In this document: in pieces, positions 24,029 to 31,480 of the stretch
Layout of the letters: every line of letters begins with the position of its first letter
Numbering within the stretch: the stretch's first letter is position 1
Assembly: GCF_900111255.1 (NCBI RefSeq)
Contig: NZ_FOGP01000004.1
Span: forward strand, 124,001-188,000
Direction of reading: 5' to 3'
From: Parafannyhessea umbonata
Lineage (GTDB): Bacteria > Actinomycetota > Coriobacteriia > Coriobacteriales > Atopobiaceae
Length of the DNA stretch: 64,000 nt
Made by a program: the position numbers and the translations under genes
Notes under the pieces: generated by a model
Database searches by the model: none
Seen by the model: only the letters and a program-made list of their open reading frames with translations
Told to the model about the DNA's origin: nothing

Positions 24029-25882
24029 CTACACCAGCAGGATTCCCGGGCCCATGCCGAATGCCGCGACAAGGACGAACACGACGACCGCGACGAGCAT
24101 GGCGACGCACGAGAGCGTGAAGCCCGAGGTCTCCTCGTTACGCTCGTCACGCGTGCGAAGAATCCAGAGGTACACGGGCGAAAGCGCAAACGACACGACG
24201 GTCGAGACGCCTGCGGCGATGAAGCCCGAAAGGATGGCCCTCGACAGCTCGAGATCGCCTGCTCCAGCAAACACGATCTTGTCGAACACGGTCACCAGCA
24301 GAGCGACGACCGCGCCAAACACGATGCCCAGCCCGATGCTCTTGAGCGAGAACCCTAGGAACGAGGGGGATGAGTCGTCGTCGGGGTCGTTCTCGAGGAA
24401 GAAGTTGGTGACATAGTTAATGGAGTCGTCAGCCAGCACGACGGCGACGGGCAGCGCCATGCAGCTCAGCAGGACGTTGAGAAGGGCAACCCTCGGAGCC
24501 GAGGCCACAGACAGGATGCAGACGGCGACGATCCAGATGAAGAACCACAGGTTGCGGCGGATGAGCCAGGCGATGTCGTGGGAGCTTCCGTCGCGCTCGC
24601 CGTCGCTGTTGCTCGCACCGGCAATCTGAAGGTCCTCGGCGTGCTCCTCCTCGAGGACGTCGAGTGCGTCGTCGACGGTGACGATACCCAGCAGGCGCCT
24701 GTTGTCGTCGACGACAGGCATTGCCATCAGGTTGTACTTGGCGATGTCCTCGGCAACGTCCTCCTGGTCGTCGTCGGGGCTTGCGGTAATCAGGTCGTCG
24801 TCGATCGCGATGTTGCGAAGCTGCTCGTTGCTCTCGGCGACGGCCAGCCTGTGAAGGGTGACGAGTCCGGTCAGGCGCTTCTCGTCATCCTCAAGATATA
24901 TGTAGTGGACGGTCTCGAAGTCCTCGTCGAGGTTGCGCAGACGCTCGATGGCCTCGGCTACCGTCGCGTCCTCCGGAATGGAGACGACCTCGGACGTCAT
25001 GATTCGTCCGGCGGTGTCCTCCTTGTAGCCCAGCAGCTGGCGGATGGCCTTCTGCTCCTTGACGCCCATGAGGCGCAGGAGCTTCTCGGCCTTCTCGTAG
25101 TCAAGCTCGCTGACCAGCTCTGCTGCGTCATCGGGGTCCATCTCGGAGAGCATGCGGGACGCGTCGAGCTCCTCCATGTCGCCCATGATCTCCGCGGCCA
25201 TCGCGTCGTCGTCAAACTCGGCCATGGCCTCGGCGGCCTGCTCGTCATCGAGCTGCGCAAAGACCTGCCCGCGCAGGCGCGGGTCCAGGCGCTCGAGGAT
25301 GTCCGCGATGTCGGCGGGGTGGAGCTCGTCGAGCGTCTTGTGCGAGACGGAGAGCTTTACGTTGGAAAGGTCTCGGTCCAGCAGGTCCATGTAGTTCCAT
25401 GCGATGATCTTCTCGGGCATCGGCTTGCCCAGGGCCCTTGCGGCCTTGAGGGCCGCGGCCTCAAGGTGCGGCGACAGCGTGCGTAGCAGTCCACGCGCGC
25501 CGACTTCCGCCCCCAGCAGGCGAAGCTGAGAAGAGCTGGTATCCGAAAGCTTGAGGTCGTTTACGCGAACGACGCGCATGCCTCGGGTGTCGACGATCTG
25601 CTTGTTGAGAAGGTCTCGCGCAATGAGGACCTCATCAGGCTGTAGGTACGAGAAGCGGATGTCGGTTGCGACCACCTTGAGGGTGATCTCGTCCTCGTCG
25701 AATTCATCCACGTACTTGCGCCACGAGATCATAAGTGGAGTGTTTGCGGGACCCTGCACGGCAAGCGCCGTCACGCGGGGGAATACCTCGCCCGTTGCTA
25801 TGCCGAGGTCGCTCACGCGACCGATGCGCTCGCCATTGAGGTCATAAACGGGGTTGCCCAGCAGCTGGGACAGATAGATCAT
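24029..25882 (-). CDS. MgtE-like protein: PRC barrel, MgtE N-domain, CBS pair and divergent membrane domain
   Basis: 617 residues. PRC-barrel units (about 1-140; LGNPVYDLNGERIGRVSDLG) are followed by an MgtE N-domain (about 185-285; LHPADIADILERLDP, MDPDDAAELVSEL), a CBS pair (about 290-410; DTAGRIMTSEVVSI, MPVVDDNRRLLGIVTVDDAL) and five hydrophobic segments (about 440-612). The membrane part lacks the GNAGNQ-like pore motif of true MgtE channels. The acidic MgtE-N/CBS face is the known Mg2+ sensor in MgtE, so this protein may gate or regulate the coupled NRMT rather than conduct. It starts downstream of a structured leader. Confidence 0.82.
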   Translation of the reverse strand: MIYLSQLLGNPVYDLNGERIGRVSDLGIATGEVFPRVTALAVQGPANTPLMISWRKYVDEFDEDEITLKVVATDIRFSYLQPDEVLIARDLLNKQIVDTRGMRVVRVNDLKLSDTSSSQLRLLGAEVGARGLLRTLSPHLEAAALKAARALGKPMPEKIIAWNYMDLLDRDLSNVKLSVSHKTLDELHPADIADILERLDPRLRGQVFAQLDDEQAAEAMAEFDDDAMAAEIMGDMEELDASRMLSEMDPDDAAELVSELDYEKAEKLLRLMGVKEQKAIRQLLGYKEDTAGRIMTSEVVSIPEDATVAEAIERLRNLDEDFETVHYIYLEDDEKRLTGLVTLHRLAVAESNEQLRNIAIDDDLITASPDDDQEDVAEDIAKYNLMAMPVVDDNRRLLGIVTVDDALDVLEEEHAEDLQIAGASNSDGERDGSSHDIAWLIRRNLWFFIWIVAVCILSVASAPRVALLNVLLSCMALPVAVVLADDSINYVTNFFLENDPDDDSSPSFLGFSLKSIGLGIVFGAVVALLVTVFDKIVFAGAGDLELSRAILSGFIAAGVSTVVSFALSPVYLWILRTRDERNEETSGFTLSCVAMLVAVVVFVLVAAFGMGPGILLV

Positions 25883-25887
25883 GCGAA

Positions 25888-25961
25888 CTCCTTAGTTGGT
25901 ATATGCGAACTGTGCCGCGCGTGGCGCGACGGCCTGGGTTACCCCGCGGCGCAACCAACTA
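25888..25961 (-). promoter_or_regulatory. Structured 5' leader of the Mg2+ transport operon, candidate riboswitch
   Basis: Perfect arms TAGTTGGT (25893-25900) and ACCAACTA (25954-25961) close a 53-base domain. Inside are a GC hairpin with one bulge (25914-25933) and a smaller GGG/CCC hairpin (25936-25944). On the minus-strand transcript the closing stem ends at the first A of the AAGGAG ribosome binding site (25888-25893), five bases before the ATG. This geometry suits ligand- or temperature-controlled initiation. It does not resemble the larger M-box. Confidence 0.5.
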
Positions 25962-26227
25962 GGACACACCGGGGGTCATCGACTGTGAGGTCGAGGTTTC
26001 ATCAATGCCCCTTCTCTTCGGTATCGAAAGGCCTTGTGCGGTGTGTGCGCAAGGCAAACCGTATTGTACACGCCCTTGCCCGCGATTGTCTCCGAAGCTT
26101 CCAAGGCGCACATATTCGCATGCAATACCGTCGCCGATTGGTCCTGCCGGACGCCTTGCTGCCGCGATTACAATGGGGCCGTTCTGTGGGCGGCTTGGCC
26201 GTCGGGCTGTTTTGAGAAGGGCGTGCA
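25962..26227. other. Divergent intergenic region between the Mg2+ operon and the aldolase gene
   Basis: Together with the leader this is a 345-base gene-free stretch that should hold both divergent promoters. TACAAT occurs on the minus strand at 26064-26069 and on the plus strand at 26169-26174, each a fair -10, but neither has a clear -35. AGAAGGG precedes the aldolase ATG. No small gene or RNA is recognised. Confidence 0.4.
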
Positions 26228-26905
26228 ATGGATTCGTTTGAGCTTATCATCGACACTGCGGACCTCGACGGGATTAAGGAGTGCGATGACATCCTGAACG
26301 TTCAGGGTGTAACCACAAACCCAACCATCCTCACCAAGACCGGAAAGCCTGCGGAGCAGGCGATTCAGGACATCATCGACTACCTTCGCCCCGACCAGAA
26401 GCTCTTCGTGCAGGTCGTCGCGACGGACTATGAGTCGATCATGGACGAGGCGCGCTACATCGCCCAGCTGCGACCCGAGAACATCTACACGAAGATCCCC
26501 GTCACCCATCCGGGTCTCAAGGCCATCAAGCAGTGCGCGAGGGAGGGCATCCCCACGCTCGCCACGGCAATCTACAGCTCTGATGCCGCGTTCATGGCGG
26601 CGCATAACGGAGCAAACTACCTGGCCCCTTACGTCAATCGCATGTGCAACTATGGCAACGGCGTCCAAGACGTCATCGATCTCATCGACATGCTCGCCAT
26701 ACAGGACTCCGACACCAAGGTGCTTGCGGCCTCGTTCAAGAACGTCGACCAGGCGCACCAGCTCATCGCCGCTGGCGCGCAGGCGCTGACGCTCCCGCCC
26801 GATGTCGCCCTGAACCTCGTTGCCCACCTGGGCACCCAGTTTGCGGTCGACGAGTTCTCGGCCAACTGGGAGCGCGCCTACGGGCGCACGACGCTTCGTG
26901 CCTAG
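26228..26905 (+). CDS. Fructose-6-phosphate aldolase / transaldolase-like protein
   Basis: 225 residues, the short transaldolase family (FSA/TalC) with a (beta/alpha)8 barrel. Features: DTADLDGIKECDD at the N-terminus, VTTNPTIL, the Schiff-base Lys89 in ENIYTKIPVT, and ATAIYSSDAAFMAAHNGANYLAPYVNR. FSA enzymes cleave fructose-6-P to dihydroxyacetone and glyceraldehyde-3-P or act on related sugar phosphates. It faces a DeoR regulator and lies next to a PTS/transketolase operon, so a role in the same pathway is plausible. AGAAGGG lies before the ATG. Confidence 0.85.
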   Translation: MDSFELIIDTADLDGIKECDDILNVQGVTTNPTILTKTGKPAEQAIQDIIDYLRPDQKLFVQVVATDYESIMDEARYIAQLRPENIYTKIPVTHPGLKAIKQCAREGIPTLATAIYSSDAAFMAAHNGANYLAPYVNRMCNYGNGVQDVIDLIDMLAIQDSDTKVLAASFKNVDQAHQLIAAGAQALTLPPDVALNLVAHLGTQFAVDEFSANWERAYGRTTLRA

Positions 26906-26969
26906 CGCTCGTGCTTCTGACACTTAGCAACGTGAGGGCTTCGATGACCGAAGTCGTCGGGCCCGTTTC

Positions 26970-27845
26970 TTACTGAAGGGGAGGAAGGGCGCGGAGGGTC
27001 GGAATGGCAAGCATCTGGAGCTTGCGAAGGACTTCAGGGTCCTGGGCGTCGGTGATGACCGCGGAGAAGTCCGAAAGCGACGCAAAGCGATATGCTCCGC
27101 GCAACTTGAACTTGGCCTCGTCTGCCAGCAGAAACTTGTACGAGGCGTTGTGGATGACGCGCTCCTTGACCGAGCCGCTGTCGATGTTGTTCGAAGTCAC
27201 TGCGGCACGGTCGAGGTCCACTCCGCTGGCGCCTATGAACGCCTTGGCAAACAGGAGCGGCTCAAGCAAACTGACGGTCGCGGACCCCACGAACCCGTTG
27301 AGCTGAACGTTGAGGTAGCCGCCGGTTCCGAGTGCGGTGACATGGGGAAGGTTGGAGAGCGTCCGCAGAATGTCGATCATGTTGGTTGTGACGATGACCT
27401 TCTTGTCGCCCTCGGCGATCAAGCGGGCAAGAATCGCATTGGTTCTCGAGACGTCGAGGAAGACCGAGTCCCCAGGGTTTATCTCTAGGTAGGCGCGCCT
27501 TGCCACTGCAAGTCGGGCGAGGTAGTTGGCCTGGCTGCCCTGGCCGAGCCGCTGGGCGTCGATGTCTGGGGAGACGTCGCCCTGCGCATCCGTTGCATGT
27601 GCCGCGTTCGTAGAGGCATGCGGTGCGTGCTTGGCGTGCGAGCTGGAGCGCGCGTCCTTCTCGTCATCGAGGCGTGTCGCTCCGCCATAGACGCGGATGA
27701 GCTTGCCGGCCTTTGCGAGGTCCTGCAGGTCCTTGCGGATGCTGTCGACGCCCACGCCAAAGAGCCTTGCGAGGTTCTCGACCTCGACATGGCCTTCTCG
27801 ACGGACAATGTCGAGAATCTTTTGGCGTCTCTCACGGCGAAACAC
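26970..27845 (-). CDS. DeoR-family transcriptional regulator
   Basis: 291 residues. An N-terminal DeoR winged HTH (RRERRQKILDIVRREGHVEV, GVGVDSIRKDLQDLAKAG, LIRVYGGA) precedes a sugar-phosphate-binding DeoRC domain (about 110-285; GDSVFLDVSRTNAILARL, KKVIVTTN). Between them lies an unusual Ala/His/Ser/Asp-rich linker of about 45 residues (about 63-105). The start is GTG with AGAGG seven bases upstream. It is divergent from the ascorbate-type PTS operon and shares its control region, which contains paired CTGGAA repeats. It is therefore the likely local regulator, responding to a phosphorylated sugar. Confidence 0.88.
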   Translation of the reverse strand: MFRRERRQKILDIVRREGHVEVENLARLFGVGVDSIRKDLQDLAKAGKLIRVYGGATRLDDEKDARSSSHAKHAPHASTNAAHATDAQGDVSPDIDAQRLGQGSQANYLARLAVARRAYLEINPGDSVFLDVSRTNAILARLIAEGDKKVIVTTNMIDILRTLSNLPHVTALGTGGYLNVQLNGFVGSATVSLLEPLLFAKAFIGASGVDLDRAAVTSNNIDSGSVKERVIHNASYKFLLADEAKFKLRGAYRFASLSDFSAVITDAQDPEVLRKLQMLAIPTLRALPPLQ

Positions 27846-27925
27846 GGCGGACCTCTTTCGCGGGCTTATTGCTGCGGGTCGTCCTTGGGCTTAGCTTGCT
27901 CAAAATACACTTCCCTAATCCAATT

Positions 27926-27990
27926 CTGGAACAATCTGGAAGATTTGTCACAAATCGTTCTTGCAAAACTGGAAAAAACTGGAATAGAAT
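27926..27990 (+). promoter_or_regulatory. PTS operon promoter with paired CTGGAA repeats and a palindrome
   Basis: CTGGAA occurs four times in two pairs with exactly 10-base periods: 27926 and 27936, then 27969 and 27979. Between the pairs is a perfect inverted repeat, GATTTG-TCA-CAAATC (27942-27956). The likely promoter is TTGCAA (27961-27966), an 18-base spacer and TAGAAT (27985-27990), so the second pair lies in the spacer. These are good candidates for DeoR-regulator sites. Confidence 0.6.
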
Positions 27991-28082
27991 GTGACTGTTA
28001 TTTGAAGTGTACGGTTTGAGCTATGTGTCAATCCACAAATCGTCCCCAAACACTAAGTTGCTCAAGAAAGACGGAGGCTCGA

Positions 28083-28535
28083 ATGAGCGCAATGGAAGAG
28101 ATGCTCAAGCGCGAGAACGTGCAGATCGTTCAGTCCTGCATCGATTGGGAGGATGCCGTACACGTGGCCGTGCAACCCCTTGTCGATGGGGGATTTGTTA
28201 CGCCAGCCTACATTGACGGCATCATTCAGAACGCCCACGAGATGGGCCCGTACTTCGTTCTCGTGCCCGACCTTGCACTCCTTCACGCTCGTCCCGAACA
28301 GGGGGTCCTCAAGAAGCAGCTGGCCGTCACGGTCCTGCGCGAGGGCGCCGAGTTCAAGCCGGGCGAGCCCTGCCGCGTTCTCGTGACGCTGGCCGCCGAG
28401 GACTCTGACTCGCACATTGACGTCATGAGGACCCTCGCGATGATGTTCGCCGATCCGGGCAACATCGAGAAGGTCGCAACTGCCCAGACGGCAGACGACG
28501 TCTATCACCTATTCACGGACTTCCCCACGGCGTAA
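28083..28535 (+). CDS. ulaC: PTS ascorbate-family IIA component
   Basis: 150 residues, mannitol/fructose-type EIIA domain. The phospho-accepting His68 lies in VPDLALLHARPEQGV, the usual position in UlaC. It takes phosphate from HPr and passes it to the IIB protein encoded downstream. GGAGG sits seven bases before ATG 28083, which I prefer over the weak in-frame ATG at 28023. First gene of the operon IIA-IIC-IIB-transketolase N-transketolase C. The substrate may be ascorbate or another pentose or pentitol, since specificity lies in the IIC. Confidence 0.88.
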   Translation: MSAMEEMLKRENVQIVQSCIDWEDAVHVAVQPLVDGGFVTPAYIDGIIQNAHEMGPYFVLVPDLALLHARPEQGVLKKQLAVTVLREGAEFKPGEPCRVLVTLAAEDSDSHIDVMRTLAMMFADPGNIEKVATAQTADDVYHLFTDFPTA

Positions 28536-28600
28536 ACGGGGATGCCGTAGGAAGTCATGAAAATAGGAATGTAGCAAGAACGCAAAGTAAAGGGGGAACC

Positions 28601-30073
28601 ATGGCAGTACTCGACTTTATAGTCAACATTCTGTCTACGCCGGCTATTCTCGTCGGCCTTCTTGCCCTTCTCGGCCTCTGCCTCCAGGGCAAGCCCGTGG
28701 AGGACGTCATCAAGGGGACCATTAAGACCATCGTTGGCTTCCTGGTTCTGTCTGCCGGCGCATCTTTCCTGCAGACCGGCTCTCTGCTCGCTTTCGGTGA
28801 GCTCTTCAACTACGCCTTCAACATGCAGGGCGTCGTTCCCAACAACGAGGCAGTCGTTGCGGACGCGCTTCAGAACTTCGGCACCAGCTCGGCCATCATC
28901 ATGGCCCTCGGCATGGTCCTGAACATCGTTCTGGCTCGTTTCTCTCGCATGCCGTACATCTTCCTGACCGGCCATCACACGCTGTACATGGCGTGCATGC
29001 TTGCCGTCATCCTCGGCGGCGCCGGCCACCTCGAGGGCATCCAGCTCTACATCGCTGGCGGCTGCCTGCTCGGCCTCATTATGGTGCTTTCGCCTGCGTA
29101 CTGCCAGGTTACCTTCCGCAAGGTCACTGGCTCTGACGGCGTCGCGCTCGGCCACTTTGGCGGCATCGGCTACGCGTTCTCCGGCCTGGTCGGCAAGCTG
29201 TTCGCGAACGACCCCAACCGCAAGAGCACCGAGGAGATCAACTTCTCCAAGCGCCTTGTGTTCCTGCGTGACACCACCGTCTCCATCTCCATCACGATGA
29301 TGGTCTTCTTCCTCATCGTCGTGGGCGTTGCTGTCAGTAAGGGCCTGCTCGGCCTCGTTCCCGCTGGCACCGATGCCGCTGCAGCCGCCGAGATTCTCGA
29401 GCCCTACGGCATCACCGTTGCCAATTGCGGTGAGCTTTTGAACGTTGGCACCGAGACCACGACCAACTGGGTCGTCTGGGCGCTCACTGCTGGCATGAGC
29501 TTCGCGGGTGGCGTCTACATCATCCTCTCGGGCGTCCGCCTGATCATCGGCGAGATCGTTCCTGCCTTCAAGGGTATTGCCGACAAGCTCGTCCCCGGCG
29601 CCAAGCCCGCACTGGACTGCCCCGTTGCTTTCACCTATGCACCTAACGCCGTCATCATCGGCTTCCTGTGCTCCTTCCTCGGCGGCATCGTTGGCCTGCT
29701 GATCCTCAACGGCATCAACGCCGCCATCCCCGTGGCACTCATCCTCCCCGGCGTCGTGCCCCACTTCTTCTGCGGCGCGACCGCTGGCGTCTTCGGCAAC
29801 GCCGAGGGCGGCCTGAAGGGCTGCGTTGCGGGCTCCTTCGCCCACGGCCTGCTCATCACCTTCCTGCCCATGATCTGCATGCCTGTCTTCAGCGCTCTGG
29901 GCTACGTCGGCACGACCTTCTCGGATGCTGACTTCTCGTGGATGGGCATCGTTTGGGGTAACGCGGTCAACTTCGCTCAGGGTGGCGTCCTTGTTGCCAT
30001 CTGCGTGGTTGTCTATCTGCTCCCCATCATCTACAACTTCGTCGCTCCCAAGAGGGAGGCCAAGGAGGCCTAG
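28601..30073 (+). CDS. ulaA: PTS ascorbate-family IIC permease (UlaA type)
   Basis: 490 residues, an elevator-type PTS permease with about 10-11 helices. Typical UlaA stretches are ALLGLCLQGKPVEDVIKGTI at the N-terminus, MPYIFLTGHHTLYMACMLA (substrate-site region) and PGVVPHFFCGATAGVFGN near the C-terminus. It carries and phosphorylates its substrate together with the IIA and IIB proteins. It starts 65 bases after the IIA gene with AAAGGGGG upstream. Ascorbate is the textbook substrate; the usual lactonase, decarboxylase and epimerase genes are missing nearby, so the true sugar is open. Confidence 0.9.
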   Translation: MAVLDFIVNILSTPAILVGLLALLGLCLQGKPVEDVIKGTIKTIVGFLVLSAGASFLQTGSLLAFGELFNYAFNMQGVVPNNEAVVADALQNFGTSSAIIMALGMVLNIVLARFSRMPYIFLTGHHTLYMACMLAVILGGAGHLEGIQLYIAGGCLLGLIMVLSPAYCQVTFRKVTGSDGVALGHFGGIGYAFSGLVGKLFANDPNRKSTEEINFSKRLVFLRDTTVSISITMMVFFLIVVGVAVSKGLLGLVPAGTDAAAAAEILEPYGITVANCGELLNVGTETTTNWVVWALTAGMSFAGGVYIILSGVRLIIGEIVPAFKGIADKLVPGAKPALDCPVAFTYAPNAVIIGFLCSFLGGIVGLLILNGINAAIPVALILPGVVPHFFCGATAGVFGNAEGGLKGCVAGSFAHGLLITFLPMICMPVFSALGYVGTTFSDADFSWMGIVWGNAVNFAQGGVLVAICVVVYLLPIIYNFVAPKREAKEA

Positions 30074-30106
30074 TCTCCTGAGCTAAGGGCAACAAGCGAG
30101 CTGTTC

Positions 30107-30139
30107 ACCGGGGTCGGGCCGTTTGGGCTCGGCTCCGGT
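30107..30139 (+). other. Intercistronic hairpin between IIC and IIB genes
   Basis: A 14-bp stem with three G-T pairs (30107-30120 with 30126-30139) and a 5-base loop occupies the 192-base gap. There is no T-tract, so it is more likely an RNA processing or stability element than a terminator. Confidence 0.5.
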
Positions 30140-30265
30140 TCGTATGCCGGGCCAAGTTGTGCGTCTATCGCATTTACGACCGCGCTCAGAGCAAAGTGGG
30201 TAGACTATTCAATGTTCTTACATGCTGCCAACGGGGTGGCAATCGTGCCAAAGAAGGAGAACAAC

Positions 30266-30547
30266 ATGGCAATTCGCAAGATCATCTGCGCCTGCGGCTC
30301 TGGCCTCGGCTCTTCGCTCATCGTTCACATGAACACGGAGGAAGCGGTCAAGAAGCTCGGCCACCCCGAGATCGAGGTCGATCACACCACCATTTCCGAC
30401 ATCAACCCCACCGCCGCGGACCTCTTCGTCGTCGGTGCCGACCTTGGTGACTTCATCTCTAACATCCCCGACGAGCAGAAGGTCGTTCTGAGCAATATTC
30501 TTGATAAGGCGGAGCTGGAGGCTAAGCTCGCCGAGCACCTGGGCTAA
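30266..30547 (+). CDS. ulaB: PTS ascorbate-family IIB component
   Basis: 93 residues, a small Rossmann-like IIB domain. The phospho-accepting Cys lies in the N-terminal loop KIICACGSGLGSS. ATG at 30266 has AAGGAG at good spacing; the open frame to 30212 adds no family sequence. A strong terminator follows before the transketolase genes, so IIB marks the end of the high-expression part of the operon. Confidence 0.9.
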   Translation: MAIRKIICACGSGLGSSLIVHMNTEEAVKKLGHPEIEVDHTTISDINPTAADLFVVGADLGDFISNIPDEQKVVLSNILDKAELEAKLAEHLG

Positions 30548-30566
30548 GATTTGGTCGTCACTTTTG

Positions 30567-30598
30567 GCCGGACGCCTTGGTGTCCGGCTTATTTTTTT
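30567..30598 (+). terminator. Terminator between IIB and transketolase genes
   Basis: A perfect 7-bp stem (30567-30573 with 30582-30588) with an 8-base loop is followed by TTATTTTTTT. It lies 28 bases before the next gene, so the transketolase genes would be expressed by readthrough at a lower level. Confidence 0.8.
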
Positions 30599-30625
30599 GA
30601 GTATCGATATGCGAAGGAGTGAAAA

Positions 30626-31480
30626 GTGGAAGAGAAGGAACTCAAGAACGTCAAGCTCCTTGCTGCCAAGGTGCGTCGCGACGTTCTCTCGATGCTCCAG
30701 CATCGTGGCTATGGTCACGTCGGCGGCTCCCTGTCCCTCGTCGAGGCCTATGCGGTTCTCTACGGCAAGCAGCTGAGGTATGACGCCTCGAATCCCCACT
30801 GGGACGAGCGCGATCGCGTCGTCCTTTCCAAAGGTCATGCTGGTCCCGTCATGTACTCGACGCTTGCCGAGTGCGGCTTCTTCCCTAAGGAGTGGCTCAA
30901 CACCCTCAACGATGGTGGCACCAGGCTTCCGTCTCACACCGATCGCCTGAAGACCCCCGGCGTCGACGCCACGACGGGCTCTCTGGGCCAGGGAACCTCC
31001 GAGGCCGTGGGCATAGCCCAGGCCCTTGCCGTGAAGGGTTCCAAGAACTACACCTACCTGTTCGTGGGCGACGGCGAGCTCAACGAGGGCCAGTGCTGGG
31101 AGGCTTTCCAGTACCTCGCCGCCAAGAAGCTCAGCCGCTGCATCGTCCTTATTGACGACAACAAGAAACAGCTCGACGGCACCACTGATGAGGTCATGTA
31201 CAACTTCGACCTTGCCAAGAAGATGGAGTCCTTCGGCTTCAAGACGCAGGTTGTCAACGGTCAGGACGTCGAGGCCATTGACGCCGCCATCGACGTCGCC
31301 AAGCAGAATGCTGAGACTGCCAACTGCATCGTCCTCGACACCATCAAGGGCGCGGGCGTTCCCTACTTCGAGCAGGCCGTCTCCAACCACTCTATGAAGT
31401 GGAACAACGACGAGATCAACAAGGCCACTGATGAGGCTATCGCCAAGCTTGACGAGGAGATCGAAAGGGGTGAGGCGTAA
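30626..31480 (+). CDS. Transketolase, N-terminal subunit
   Basis: 284 residues, the ThDP-pyrophosphate half of a split transketolase. Features: RGYGHVGGSLSLVEAYAVLY, LSKGHAGPVMYSTLAE, GSLGQGTSEAVGIA and the ThDP/Mg2+ motif VGDGELNEGQCWEAFQY with IDDNKK. It forms a heterotetramer with the C-terminal subunit encoded immediately downstream (TAATG overlap at 31478-31482). Start is GTG with GAAGGAG upstream. It converts xylulose-5-P and other pentose phosphates, consistent with a PTS that imports a five-carbon or ascorbate-like substrate. Confidence 0.93.
   Translation: MEEKELKNVKLLAAKVRRDVLSMLQHRGYGHVGGSLSLVEAYAVLYGKQLRYDASNPHWDERDRVVLSKGHAGPVMYSTLAECGFFPKEWLNTLNDGGTRLPSHTDRLKTPGVDATTGSLGQGTSEAVGIAQALAVKGSKNYTYLFVGDGELNEGQCWEAFQYLAAKKLSRCIVLIDDNKKQLDGTTDEVMYNFDLAKKMESFGFKTQVVNGQDVEAIDAAIDVAKQNAETANCIVLDTIKGAGVPYFEQAVSNHSMKWNNDEINKATDEAIAKLDEEIERGEA

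Noticed and set aside
25883-25980. M-box (ykoK) Mg2+ riboswitch before the MgtE-like gene
   Set aside because: The leader is far shorter than an M-box, and I do not find its conserved core. It is reported instead as an unclassified structured leader.
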